A DNA stretch of 64,000 bases from Micromonospora sp. DSM 45708. GTDB lineage: Bacteria > Actinomycetota > Actinomycetes > Mycobacteriales > Micromonosporaceae. Where the stretch lies: contig NZ_CP154796.1 in the NCBI RefSeq assembly GCF_039566955.1, forward strand, positions 620,001-684,000. The letters run 5' to 3'. Numbering within the stretch: the stretch's first letter is position 1; every line of letters begins with the position of its first letter. A program made the position numbers and the translations under genes. Below, piece after piece: positions 9,523 to 17,941 of the stretch. The notes under the pieces were generated by a model. It was given only the letters and a program-made list of their open reading frames with translations, did not search any database and was not told the DNA's origin.

Positions 9523-10362
9523 ATGGCCAGGTGGACGGTCGACAGCCCGCGACGGATCACGCTCGACGAGCCGGTCACCCGGCTGGACGTGCGGCTGGTC
9601 AGCGGCCGGCTCAACGTGGTCGGCGCCGACGGCCCGGCCCGGGTCGACGTCACCCGGATCAGCCGCCGGCCGGTCGTCGTCGAGCTGCACGAGGGCCGGC
9701 TGACCGTCCGGCACGAGCGGACCCCCCGCTGGCCGGGCGTGCTCTGGTGGCTCGGCCAGCTCCGCCGCCGGTTCCGCGCCGAGGTCTCGGTCGCCGTGCC
9801 GGCCCAGGCGCTGGCCGACCTGCACCTGGTCGACGGCGCGCTGGTCGCCTCCGGGCTGCGCCGCGACACCCGGGTCGACGTCACCTCCGGCCAGGTCACC
9901 CTGATGGGGCTGCGCGGTCGCACCAGGGCCAAGGTCGTCTCCGGTCCGGTGGAGGCGCTCGGCATCGGCGGTGACCTCGACCTGGAGACGGTCTCCGGGG
10001 AGCTGATCCTGGCCGACAGCGCGCCCGAGCGGGTGCGGGCCCACGCCGTCTCCGGCTCGATCACGTGCGACCTGGACAACCCGCGGGGCAGCGAGATCCG
10101 GCTCAGCGCCATCTCCGGCAGCATCACCGTCCGGGTCCGCGAGGACAGCGACCTCAGCGTGCACCTGCACACCACCTCCGGCCGGATCACCAGCGGCTTC
10201 CCGCAGATCTGCGGCGGCCAGCACGGCTTCGGCGCGGTCAAGGACAGCCACGGGGTGCTGGGCGGGGGCGCGGGTAAGCTCTGGGCGTCCGCGACGTCCG
10301 GCAGCATCGCGCTGCTGGCCCGCCCGGTCGCGGACGCCGACGACGTGGAGGACCTGCCGTGA
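9523..10362 (+). CDS. DUF4097 beta-strand repeat protein
   Basis: The 279-residue protein is made of repeated short beta-strand units with the recurring pattern 'VSG.I' (for example VVSGPVEALGI, TVSGELIL, AVSGSITC, AISGSITVRV, TTSGRITSG), which is characteristic of DUF4097/DUF4098 right-handed repeat proteins. No signal peptide or membrane span is visible, so it is probably cytoplasmic. The start ATG at 9523 follows GGGGAG at a suitable distance. It overlaps the padR gene by four bases. In many actinomycetes this family is co-transcribed with a PadR regulator; the biochemical role is not known. Confidence 0.85.
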   Translation: MARWTVDSPRRITLDEPVTRLDVRLVSGRLNVVGADGPARVDVTRISRRPVVVELHEGRLTVRHERTPRWPGVLWWLGQLRRRFRAEVSVAVPAQALADLHLVDGALVASGLRRDTRVDVTSGQVTLMGLRGRTRAKVVSGPVEALGIGGDLDLETVSGELILADSAPERVRAHAVSGSITCDLDNPRGSEIRLSAISGSITVRVREDSDLSVHLHTTSGRITSGFPQICGGQHGFGAVKDSHGVLGGGAGKLWASATSGSIALLARPVADADDVEDLP

Positions 10363-10979
10363 CCGCCGTGTTCAGCCACGGGCGGCTCCGGCTCTACCTG
10401 CTCAAACTCCTCGACGACGGGCCGAAGCACGGCTACGAGCTGATCCGCCTGCTGGAGGAGCGCTTCCTCGGCCTGTACGCGCCCAGCGCCGGCACCATCT
10501 ACCCCCGCCTGCAACGGCTGGAGGTGGAGGAGCTGGTCACGCACACCGCGGTGGGCGGTCGCAAGGTCTACGAGATCACCGAGGCGGGCCGCGCCGAGCT
10601 GCGACAGCGCGCCGACGAGCTGGCTACGCTGGAGGCCGACATCAGCGCCTCCGTGGAGGACCTCTCCGCGCTGGCCGGTGAGATCCGCACCGAGGTACGC
10701 GGCTCGGTGCGCGACCTGAAGCGGGAGCTGCGCGAGGTGGCCCGGCAGACCCGGCAGGGCCGCTGGACGCCGCCACCGGCCACCCGGCCCGGCGACCACG
10801 ACGGTGCGGCCCGACCGGCGGAGGCGCCACTGCTCGTCGAGTTCGACAAGCGGCTGGCCGCGTTCACCGTCGAGGTCGGCGCGCTGGTCCGGGCCGGGCG
10901 GCTCAGCGACAACCAGCTCCGGACCGCGATCCGGCTGCTCGACGGCGCGCTCGACGGGCTGCGTCGACTGCTCCGCTGA
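10359..10979 (+). CDS. PadR family transcriptional regulator
   Basis: The 206-residue protein has an N-terminal winged helix of the PadR type: LLKLLDDGPKHGYELIRLLEERF near the start, PSAGTIYPRLQRLEVEELV at residues 46-64, then the wing GGRKVYEITEAGR. A long helical C-terminal part (residues 90-206) is more extended than in minimal PadR proteins and includes a Pro-rich break near residues 139-150, then a second helical region. It is coupled by a GTGA overlap to the DUF4097 gene and probably represses its own promoter through the palindrome at 9451-9464. Confidence 0.9.
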   Translation: MTAVFSHGRLRLYLLKLLDDGPKHGYELIRLLEERFLGLYAPSAGTIYPRLQRLEVEELVTHTAVGGRKVYEITEAGRAELRQRADELATLEADISASVEDLSALAGEIRTEVRGSVRDLKRELREVARQTRQGRWTPPPATRPGDHDGAARPAEAPLLVEFDKRLAAFTVEVGALVRAGRLSDNQLRTAIRLLDGALDGLRRLLR

Positions 10980-10984
10980 GCTCA

Positions 10985-10998
10985 CAGGTTGTTTCCAG
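10985..10998 (+). promoter_or_regulatory. CAGG-N4-TTCCAG motif, candidate response-regulator box 1
   Basis: The 14-base motif (CAGG, four bases, TTCCAG) lies 45 bases before the response-regulator start. The same motif occurs at 13301-13314 before the protease gene and nowhere obvious between, so it may be the binding site of the encoded regulator. Confidence 0.45.
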
Positions 10999-11042
10999 CC
11001 ACCACCCAGCGCGACCGCAGCCGGAGCACGGATGATGGGGCC

Positions 11043-11744
11043 ATGGCGGCTACCCAGACCGAGGCTCGACTGCTCGTCGTCGAGGACGATCCCAACATCC
11101 TCGAACTGCTCTCCGCGAGCCTGCGCTTCGCGGGCTTCGACGTCGCGACCGCGACCAGCGGCAGCGCGGCGCTGCACGCCGCCAAGGACCACCGGCCCGA
11201 TCTGGTCGTGCTCGACGTGATGCTGCCCGACCTCGACGGCTTCGAGGTCATCCGGATGCTCCGCGAGGGCGGTACCCGTACCCCGGTGGTGTTCCTGACC
11301 GCGCGGGACGCCACCGACGACAAGATCCGCGGGCTGACGCTGGGCGGCGACGACTACGTCACGAAGCCGTTCAGCCTGGAGGAGCTGACCGCCCGGATCC
11401 GGGCCGTGCTGCGCCGCACCGCGACCGGCGAGCACGCGCCGTCCCGCCTCACGTTCGCGGACCTTGAGCTGGACGAGGAGACCCACGAGGTGCACCGGGC
11501 CGGCCAGCGGGTGCAGCTCTCGCCGACCGAGTTCAAGCTGCTGCGCTACCTGATGCTCAACGCCAACCGGGTGCTCAGCAAGGCGCAGATCCTCGACCAC
11601 GTGTGGAACTACGACTTCCGCGGTGACGACAACATCGTCGAGTCGTACATCTCCTACCTGCGCCGCAAGGTCGACAACACCCAGCCCCGGCTGATCCACA
11701 CGCTGCGTGGGGTCGGCTACGTGCTGCGCAAGCCGGCGGCGTGA
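11043..11744 (+). CDS. OmpR-family response regulator, MprA-like
   Basis: The 233-residue regulator has a receiver domain with the acidic pair D15/D16, the phospho-acceptor D58 in VLDVMLPD, and the conserved LTARD and TKPF segments. A winged-helix DNA-binding domain (about residues 135-230) carries the OmpR-type LSPTEFKLLRYLM and YISYLRRKVD motifs. The start ATG at 11043 is preceded by GGGG; the frame is open further upstream but without similarity. It is coupled by a GTGA overlap to the sensor kinase. A trypsin-like membrane protease gene follows, the same order as mprA-mprB-pepD in mycobacteria, which suggests an envelope-stress system. Confidence 0.92.
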   Translation: MAATQTEARLLVVEDDPNILELLSASLRFAGFDVATATSGSAALHAAKDHRPDLVVLDVMLPDLDGFEVIRMLREGGTRTPVVFLTARDATDDKIRGLTLGGDDYVTKPFSLEELTARIRAVLRRTATGEHAPSRLTFADLELDEETHEVHRAGQRVQLSPTEFKLLRYLMLNANRVLSKAQILDHVWNYDFRGDDNIVESYISYLRRKVDNTQPRLIHTLRGVGYVLRKPAA

Positions 11745-13285
11745 ACGCCGTCCACGACGCGAAGGGCTGGCTGCGCGGGATCCCGCTCCGGCTCAAGCTG
11801 GTCACCGCGGTCCTCGCGCTGGTGGCCGGCGCGCTGCTGGTGATCAGCGTCTCCACCGCGTACTTCCTGCACAACTACCTGGTGGGCCGGATCGACGGCG
11901 AGTTGGACGACCAGCTCGACCGTGGTGTGACAGTCAGCCAGGAGAACCTCAGCACCCTGCCCACCGACTACATGGTGGCGCAGTGGAACAGCACCTACCA
12001 GCGGGTGGCGTTCGCCCGGGACCGGGCACTGAGCGAGCAGGACCTGCCGGCCGGCATCAAACAGCAGGCCTGGTACGAGGAGCACGCCAACGGGAAGGCG
12101 TTCACCGCCGACGGCGCGGACAAGCAGGTCCGCTGGCGGATCATGATCCGGCAGGACAGCGACGACTCGTACCGGGCGATCGGGCAGAACCTCGACGACG
12201 TCGACCTCTCCGTGCGGCAGTTGCTCTGGATAGACCTGCTGGTGGGCGGCGCGGTGCTGATCATCCTGGCGTCGGTGGGCGCGGGCATCGTGCGTACCAG
12301 TCTCAAGCCGCTCGTGGAGATCGAGCGGACCGCGGGGGCCATCGCCGGCGGCGACCTGACCCGGCGGGTGCCCGACCCGGAGGAGGGGCGGGCCTGCCCC
12401 ACCTCCGAGCTGGGTCGGCTCTCCCGGGCGTTGAACACGATGCTGGCGCAGATCGAGGCCGCGTTCACCGCGCGGGCCGCCTCCGAGGCGGCGGCGCGCA
12501 GCGCCGAGGCGGGCGCCCGGGACGCCGCGGCCCTGGCACAGGCGTCCGAGGCGCGCGCCCGCCGGTCCGAGGAACGGATGCGGCAGTTCATCGCGGACGC
12601 GTCGCACGAGCTGCGGACGCCGCTGACCACCATCCGGGGCTTCGCCGAGCTGTACCGGCAGGGCGCGGCGCGGGCCCCGGAGCAGACCGCCGACCTGCTG
12701 CGCCGCATCGAGGACGAGGCGTCCCGGATGGGCCTGCTGGTCGAGGACCTGCTGCTGCTGGCGCGGATGGACCGGGAACGGCCGATCGCGTTGGCCCCGG
12801 TGGAGCTGCCGGTGCTGGCCTCGGACGCGGTGGAGGCGGCCCGGGTGGTCGACCCGGAGCGGCGGATCGAGCTGGAACTGGAACCGGGCGCGGGCCCGCT
12901 GGTGGTGCTCGGTGACGACGCCCGGCTGCGGCAGGTGATCGGCAACCTGATGACCAACGCGCTCACCCACACCCCGACGGACGCCGCGGTGACGCTGCGG
13001 CTGCGGGCCGAGCCGGGGAACGTCGCCGTGGTGGAGGTGGCGGACACCGGCCCCGGCCTGACCCCGGAGCAGGCCGAGCGGGTCTTCGAGCGGTTCTACC
13101 GGGTGGACGCGGCCCGGACCCGGCGGGCCGCCGGGCCCACCAGCACCGGCCTCGGCCTGGCCATCGTCGCCGCGTTGGTGGCGGCGCACCACGGCACCGT
13201 CGAGGCGGTCGACACGCCCGGAGGCGGGGCCACGTTCCGGGTGAAACTGCCGCTGCTGCCCGAGACGCCGGAGTCGGGCGAGTGA
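11741..13285 (+). CDS. Sensor histidine kinase, MprB-like
   Basis: The 514-residue kinase has two membrane spans (about residues 22-44 and 165-188) enclosing an extracytoplasmic sensor of about 120 residues, then a HAMP domain (SLKPLVEIERTAGAIAGGDL), an alanine-rich helical insert near residues 240-280, the H-box ADASHELRTPL with its phospho-accepting histidine near residue 289, and an ATPase domain with N-box NLMTNALTHT and G-box ADTGPGL. The GTG start overlaps the response-regulator stop. The Ala/Glu/Arg-rich insert between HAMP and H-box is longer than in textbook kinases and is probably a coiled-coil extension. Confidence 0.92.
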   Translation: MNAVHDAKGWLRGIPLRLKLVTAVLALVAGALLVISVSTAYFLHNYLVGRIDGELDDQLDRGVTVSQENLSTLPTDYMVAQWNSTYQRVAFARDRALSEQDLPAGIKQQAWYEEHANGKAFTADGADKQVRWRIMIRQDSDDSYRAIGQNLDDVDLSVRQLLWIDLLVGGAVLIILASVGAGIVRTSLKPLVEIERTAGAIAGGDLTRRVPDPEEGRACPTSELGRLSRALNTMLAQIEAAFTARAASEAAARSAEAGARDAAALAQASEARARRSEERMRQFIADASHELRTPLTTIRGFAELYRQGAARAPEQTADLLRRIEDEASRMGLLVEDLLLLARMDRERPIALAPVELPVLASDAVEAARVVDPERRIELELEPGAGPLVVLGDDARLRQVIGNLMTNALTHTPTDAAVTLRLRAEPGNVAVVEVADTGPGLTPEQAERVFERFYRVDAARTRRAAGPTSTGLGLAIVAALVAAHHGTVEAVDTPGGGATFRVKLPLLPETPESGE

Positions 13286-13300
13286 CTTACAGAAAACATT

Positions 13301-13314
13301 CAGGCGGATTCCAG
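13301..13314 (+). promoter_or_regulatory. CAGG-N4-TTCCAG motif, candidate response-regulator box 2
   Basis: This is a second copy of the motif seen at 10985-10998, here 34 bases before the protease start. A neighbouring ATTCAGG/ATTCCAGG direct repeat with a period of about 11 bases is typical of OmpR-family binding sites. Confidence 0.45.
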
Positions 13315-13347
13315 GCTGGTGACAGTGGCACGGGGAAAGCTGTAGTC

Positions 13348-14958
13348 ATGACCGACCACGAGACCGAGCCGCAGCGGTCGCCGGCACCTGCCGACGCCCA
13401 GCCGTCGCACCACACCGCCGAGCTGCCCCGCGTCGAGAGCGGGACATCGGACTCCACCCCGGCCGTCGCGTCGGTTCCGGCCGACTCCCCGGCCGCCGGA
13501 ACCACCGCCCACGCCGACGCGCCGACCAACCCGTACGCGCCGTCGTCGGACGCGCCGGCCAGCCCGTACGCGCCGTCGTCGGACGCGCCGGGCAGCCCGT
13601 ACGCGCCGTCGTCCGACGCGCCGGCCAGCCCGTACGCGCCGGCCGGGCCGGGTGGCGGGTACGCCCAGTCGTCCGGCAGCCCGTACGCCCAGCCCTCCGC
13701 GCCGCCGTACCCGGCGTCGGGGCAGCCGCAGAACTGGTACGGCTCGCCGCAGCAGAGCGGGTGGGCGCAGCAGGGCGGCTCCGGCTACCCGTCGTCCTCG
13801 CCCGCCGGCGGGCCCGTCCCGACGTACCAGGCGCAGCCGTACCCCCCGCACCAGCCGCACCAGGCCGGGCAGCCGGTCCCGCCGTGGGGCCAGCCGCAGC
13901 CGGCACGGCCCAGCCGGGCCGGCAAGTTCGTCGGCGCGGGCGCGTTGGCGCTGGCCCTGATGCTCGGTTCGGGCGTGGCGGGTGGCGCGCTGGCCCTCGC
14001 GCTCGACGACGGCGGTGGCGTCACCCGCACCTACACGGCCGCGCCGGTGATCAACAGCGCCGACCTGCCCAAGATCGCGGCTGCCGTGCAGGACAGCATC
14101 GTCACGATCATGACGGACAGCGGTGAGGGCTCCGGGGTGATCCTCAGCGCCGACGGGTTCGTGCTGACCAACAACCACGTGGTCGCCTCCGCCAGCGGCG
14201 ACACGGTGAAGGTGGTCTTCGCCGACGGCAAGAACGCCTCGGCGAAGATCGTCGGCACGGATCCGAAGACCGACCTCGCGGTGGTCAAGGCCAGCGGCGT
14301 GAGCGACCTGAAGGCGGCGAAGTTCGGCGACAGCGACGGCATGCAGGTCGGTGACCAGGTGCTCGCGCTGGGCAGCCCGCTCGGCCTCCAGGGCTCGGTG
14401 ACCGCCGGCATCCTCAGCGCCCGCGACCGCACCATCTCCGCCGGTGAGGGCGGCCAGCAGCAGAACCCGCAGCAGGGCGCCAGCTCGATCTCCGGCCTGT
14501 TGCAGACCGACGCCCCGATCAACCCGGGCAACTCCGGCGGCGCGCTGGTCAACACCCGGGGCGAGGTGATCGGCATCAACACCGCGATCGCCACCGCCGG
14601 GCAGGGCAGCAACGGCAACATCGGCGTCGGCTTCGCCATCCCGAGCAACAAGGCCAAGGACGTGGCCGAGAAGCTCCAGCGCGGCGAGAAGATCAGCCAC
14701 CCGTCGCTCGGGGTCAGCGTGAACGCCGCGGAGGACGGCGGCGCGATGGTCGCCGCGGTCACCCCGGGCAGCGCCGCCGAGAAGGCCGGCATCCAGCGGG
14801 GCGACGTGATCACCAAGTTCGGCGACAAGGTGATCAACGATTCCAACGACCTGGTCGGCGCCGTGCAGGCCGGCAAGGTCGGCGACCGGGTCGAACTCCA
14901 GTACAAGCGAAACGGATCCGACGAGACGGCAACCGTGACGCTCGCCGAGACGTCATAG
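13348..14958 (+). CDS. HtrA/PepD-type trypsin-like membrane protease with PDZ domain
   Basis: The 536-residue envelope protease has a long cytoplasmic, Pro/Ser/Ala-rich N-terminus (residues 1-190), one membrane span (about 196-220), a trypsin-like domain with the triad His (NNHVVAS, near 277), Asp (TDLAVVK, near 308) and Ser (NPGNSGGAL, near 396), and a C-terminal PDZ domain (about 445-530). HtrA proteins degrade or refold damaged extracytoplasmic proteins. The N-terminus contains an 11-residue repeat, SPYAPSSDAPA, three times in tandem. The start ATG at 13348 is preceded by GGGGAAA; the open frame upstream overlaps the kinase gene and is not favoured. Together with the preceding two-component genes it matches the MprAB-PepD layout. 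Confidence 0.9.
   Translation: MTDHETEPQRSPAPADAQPSHHTAELPRVESGTSDSTPAVASVPADSPAAGTTAHADAPTNPYAPSSDAPASPYAPSSDAPGSPYAPSSDAPASPYAPAGPGGGYAQSSGSPYAQPSAPPYPASGQPQNWYGSPQQSGWAQQGGSGYPSSSPAGGPVPTYQAQPYPPHQPHQAGQPVPPWGQPQPARPSRAGKFVGAGALALALMLGSGVAGGALALALDDGGGVTRTYTAAPVINSADLPKIAAAVQDSIVTIMTDSGEGSGVILSADGFVLTNNHVVASASGDTVKVVFADGKNASAKIVGTDPKTDLAVVKASGVSDLKAAKFGDSDGMQVGDQVLALGSPLGLQGSVTAGILSARDRTISAGEGGQQQNPQQGASSISGLLQTDAPINPGNSGGALVNTRGEVIGINTAIATAGQGSNGNIGVGFAIPSNKAKDVAEKLQRGEKISHPSLGVSVNAAEDGGAMVAAVTPGSAAEKAGIQRGDVITKFGDKVINDSNDLVGAVQAGKVGDRVELQYKRNGSDETATVTLAETS
13532..13642 (+). repeat. 33-bp tandem repeat inside the protease gene
   Basis: Three full copies plus a partial copy of a 33-base unit encode the residues PYAPSSDAPAS. 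The copies are nearly identical in DNA, so they are probably recent and may vary in number between strains. The encoded part lies in the disordered cytoplasmic tail. Confidence 0.7.
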
Positions 14959-14981
14959 TCCTCGAGACCTACCTCCCTCCC

Positions 14982-15032
14982 GGGGCGGTGGGCGACGGAG
15001 CCAAGGGGGTTGGCTTCGTCGCCCACCGCCCC
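14982..15032 (+). terminator. 21-bp hairpin terminator after the protease gene
   Basis: Arms 14982-15002 and 15012-15032 pair over 21 bases with a single G-T wobble, enclosing a nine-base loop. It starts 23 bases past the protease stop and precedes the glycosyltransferase gene. Confidence 0.75.
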
Positions 15033-15143
15033 TCTTCGCGTCCCACCCGGTCCGGGTGAGGCCGGCGCGGACGCCGTTTACCGCGTGCCGCGTCGGGAAC
15101 CCGCCGCAGATCGGGTACGCCGGGGACCAGCGGGGAGGGACTC

Positions 15144-16256
15144 GTGGCCGTCAACCAGCCGCTGTCTGACCGGGCGGGGCCGCTCCGGATCGCGATGGTG
15201 GTCCCGCCGTGGCTGTCGGTGCCGCCACCCGGCTACGGCGGGTTGGAGACGCTGGTGGCCGGGCTGGTCGACGCGCTGATCGACCGCGGGCACGCGGTGA
15301 CGTTGTTCGGCGCCGGCACCGAGCACGGCACCGCCGCCGAGTTCGTCTCCACCTGTCCCGAGTTGCAGTACGACCGGCTGGGCGAGTCGCTGCCCGAGCT
15401 GGCCCACCTGGCGCACGTCGACCACCTGGTCGACCCGGCCGACTTCGACCTGGTGCACGACCACAGCACCATCGGCCCGATGGTGGCCGGCCGCCGCCGG
15501 GTGCCCACCGTGGCGACCGTGCACGGCAACCCGGTCGGCGAGTACGGCACCGTGCTCAGCAACACCGACCGGGGGGTCGGCCTGATCGCGATCTCGCACG
15601 CCCAGCGCCGGGCGAACCCGGCCCTGCCGTGGGTCGGCACGGTGCACAACGCGATGCCGCTGCGGGACTTCCCGCACAAGCACGCACCGGGGGCCGGTCC
15701 GGTGCTCTGGCTCGCCCGGTTCAGCCCGGACAAGGGCCCCGACGTGGCGATCCGCGCCTGCCGGGTGGCCGGGCTGCCGCTCACCCTGGCCGGCAAGTGC
15801 AACGAGCCGACCGAGCGCCGCTATCTGGAACAGGTGGTGGAGCCGTTGCTGGGCGAGGACGTCACGCTGGTGGTGAACGCGGACCGGGACGCGGTGCTGC
15901 GGCTGCTGCTCGACGCGCGCTGCCTCGTCATGCCGATCCAGTGGGCGGAGCCGTTCGGCATGGTGATGGTGGAGGCCATGGCGACCGGTACGCCGGTGGT
16001 GGCGTTGCGCCGGGGCGCGGTGCCGGAGCTGGTCCGTCCCGGGATCACCGGGCTGGTCTGCGACCGCGCCGAGGAGTTGCCGGCGGCGCTGCGCGCGGCG
16101 GCCGACCTGGACCCGGCCGACTGCGTCGCGCACGTCGCCGAGAGCTTCTCGGTGGAGCGGATGGCCGCCGGCTACGAGGCGGTGTACCGGAGCTTCCTGG
16201 CCGGGCAGGCGACGGCGGACGGCCCCCGGGCGGTCGCGCGGCTCGTCGCCGGTTGA
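15144..16256 (+). CDS. GT4-family glycosyltransferase
   Basis: The 370-residue cytoplasmic enzyme has a GT-B fold typical of GT4: the N-terminal IAMVVPPWLSVPPPGYGGLE with its glycine loop, DLVHDHS, and the donor-binding E-x7-E region WAEPFGMVMVEAMATGTPVV near residues 270-290, followed by RGAVPELV. It should use a nucleotide- or phospho-sugar donor with retention; the acceptor is unknown. The GTG at 15144 follows GGAGGGA at six bases. The gene stands alone, between the protease terminator and the convergent kinase gene, so context gives no pathway. Confidence 0.88.
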   Translation: MAVNQPLSDRAGPLRIAMVVPPWLSVPPPGYGGLETLVAGLVDALIDRGHAVTLFGAGTEHGTAAEFVSTCPELQYDRLGESLPELAHLAHVDHLVDPADFDLVHDHSTIGPMVAGRRRVPTVATVHGNPVGEYGTVLSNTDRGVGLIAISHAQRRANPALPWVGTVHNAMPLRDFPHKHAPGAGPVLWLARFSPDKGPDVAIRACRVAGLPLTLAGKCNEPTERRYLEQVVEPLLGEDVTLVVNADRDAVLRLLLDARCLVMPIQWAEPFGMVMVEAMATGTPVVALRRGAVPELVRPGITGLVCDRAEELPAALRAAADLDPADCVAHVAESFSVERMAAGYEAVYRSFLAGQATADGPRAVARLVAG

Positions 16257-16260
16257 CCGG

Positions 16261-17775
16261 TCAGGTGCGTCCGACCACCAGCGCCGCCGCCGCGGCGTCG
16301 AGCTGCCGCGCGTACCCGGGGCTGATGCTGCCCTCGCGCCGGCGTTCGGCGATCTTGCCGCGGAGTCGTGCCACCGCGGCGGTCACCGCCTCCCCGTTGC
16401 TGGCGGCCACCGCGTTGCGCAGCAGGTTGCGCAGGTCCACGCCGACGTCGCTGCGGATCTGACCGTCGGTCAGCCCGGCCTCGATCAGCCCGTCCACCCG
16501 TTCGGCCGCGTCGGCCGGCTCGTCGGTCGGCGCGGCCGGGACGGTGGTGGCCGGCCCACGTGTCGGCTCGGGCGGCGGCGTGGTGGCCGGCTCCTCGTCA
16601 CCGGGCGACGCGCCGGTGGGTGCCTCCACCGGCCCGGCGGTCGGCAGCACCCGGGGCTCGACCGGCCGGTCCGGGGTCAGCGCCGGTACCAGCAACGCGG
16701 CGGCGGCCACCAGCACCACCCCGGCGCCCGCCAGCGCGAGGACCCGTCGCCGCCCCGCCCCGCCGGCCGGCGCCGGTGCGCCCGCCGGACCGGGGGCCGC
16801 CGGACCGGGTGGGGCCGCCGGACCGGGTGGGGCCGCCGGAGGCGACGGGACCGGGACCGGCTGGGTCGGCGGGGCCGCCGCGCGGGTCAGTGCGGGCAGC
16901 GTCACGGTCGGCGCCAGCATGGTGGCGGCCTGCGGATCGGCGGGGAGCAACTGGTCGCGGAGCACGGCCGCCACCCGGTGCGCGGTGGGTCGGTCCCGCG
17001 GGTCCCGGGCCAGGCAGCGCAGGCAGATGTCCGCGACCGGCCGGGGCAGGCCGGGTACGCCGTCGAGCGTGGGTGGCGCGTTCTCCGCCAGCGCGGCGCT
17101 GAGCTGCTCCCAGGTGTCCGCCGGGTACGGCGGCTGGCCGGTCAGCGTCTCGAAGAGCAGCACGCCCAGCGAGTAGACGTCGGTGGCCGGCTGGGCCGGC
17201 GCCCCGTCCAGCCGCTCCGGCGCCACGTACGCCGGCGTGCCGAACGTGCCGCCGTCCTCGTCCTCGTCCGGTGCCCCGACGCGGGTGGCGATGCCGAAGT
17301 CGAGCACCTTCGCCCCGATGCCGGTCATCATCACGTTGGCCGGTGTGACGTCCCGGTGCACGATGCCGAGCCGGTGCGCCGCGGCCAGCGCCTCGGCCAC
17401 CTGCGCGCCCGTCTCCACCGCCGCCGGCCAGGGCAGCGGCCCCTCGGTCAGCCGGTGCTCGAGCTCCTCGCCGCTGAGCAGCTCCATCACCACGAACGAG
17501 GTGATCGAGCCGTCCGGTGCCACCGTCTCGCCGTAGTCGTGCACGGCGGTGACGTGCGGATGGTCGAGCTGGGCGGCTGAGCGCGCCTCCTCACGCACCA
17601 TGTCGCGGAACCGGGCGTCGGCGGCGAGCGAGGGGGCGAGCACCTTCACCGCCACCACCCGGTCCAGCACCTCGTCGCGGGCCCGCCAGATCACCGACAT
17701 GCCGCCGGCACCGATCCGGTCGATGAGCCGGTACCGCCGGGCCAGCAGACGGCCGGCCTGGAGTGTCGCCTTCAC
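16261..17775 (-). CDS. Membrane serine/threonine protein kinase (PknB type)
   Basis: The 504-residue kinase has a P-loop GAGGMSVIWRA (near 21-31), VAVK (near 42), catalytic loop HRDVTPANVMM (near 137), DFG and APE. A single membrane span sits near residues 340-362, after a Pro/Gly/Ala linker, and about 140 residues lie outside the cell, with a helical C-terminal module (QIRSDVGVDLRNLLRN onward) that resembles FIMAH-type domains rather than PASTA. The catalytic-loop lysine of the HRDxKxxN motif is threonine here. The start is the GTG at 17775 (VKATLQAGRLLARRYRL), because the reading frame upstream lacks similarity; an AGG about ten bases upstream supports it. Confidence 0.88.
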   Translation of the reverse strand: MKATLQAGRLLARRYRLIDRIGAGGMSVIWRARDEVLDRVVAVKVLAPSLAADARFRDMVREEARSAAQLDHPHVTAVHDYGETVAPDGSITSFVVMELLSGEELEHRLTEGPLPWPAAVETGAQVAEALAAAHRLGIVHRDVTPANVMMTGIGAKVLDFGIATRVGAPDEDEDGGTFGTPAYVAPERLDGAPAQPATDVYSLGVLLFETLTGQPPYPADTWEQLSAALAENAPPTLDGVPGLPRPVADICLRCLARDPRDRPTAHRVAAVLRDQLLPADPQAATMLAPTVTLPALTRAAAPPTQPVPVPSPPAAPPGPAAPPGPAAPGPAGAPAPAGGAGRRRVLALAGAGVVLVAAAALLVPALTPDRPVEPRVLPTAGPVEAPTGASPGDEEPATTPPPEPTRGPATTVPAAPTDEPADAAERVDGLIEAGLTDGQIRSDVGVDLRNLLRNAVAASNGEAVTAAVARLRGKIAERRREGSISPGYARQLDAAAAALVVGRT

Positions 17776-17941
17776 CTCGCACCTGCCTGGGCTCGGGAGC
17801 GCTACCAGGTTGCGGGAATGTGTCCGGCCTGTCAACGGGCGTCCGGAACCCCGTCACGATCCGCGCGTCGACCGTGGCGCACCGTGCGCGGCCGGGCGCC
17901 CCCGCCGGCACGACGGGCCGGACCGCGCGCCACGTGCCAGG

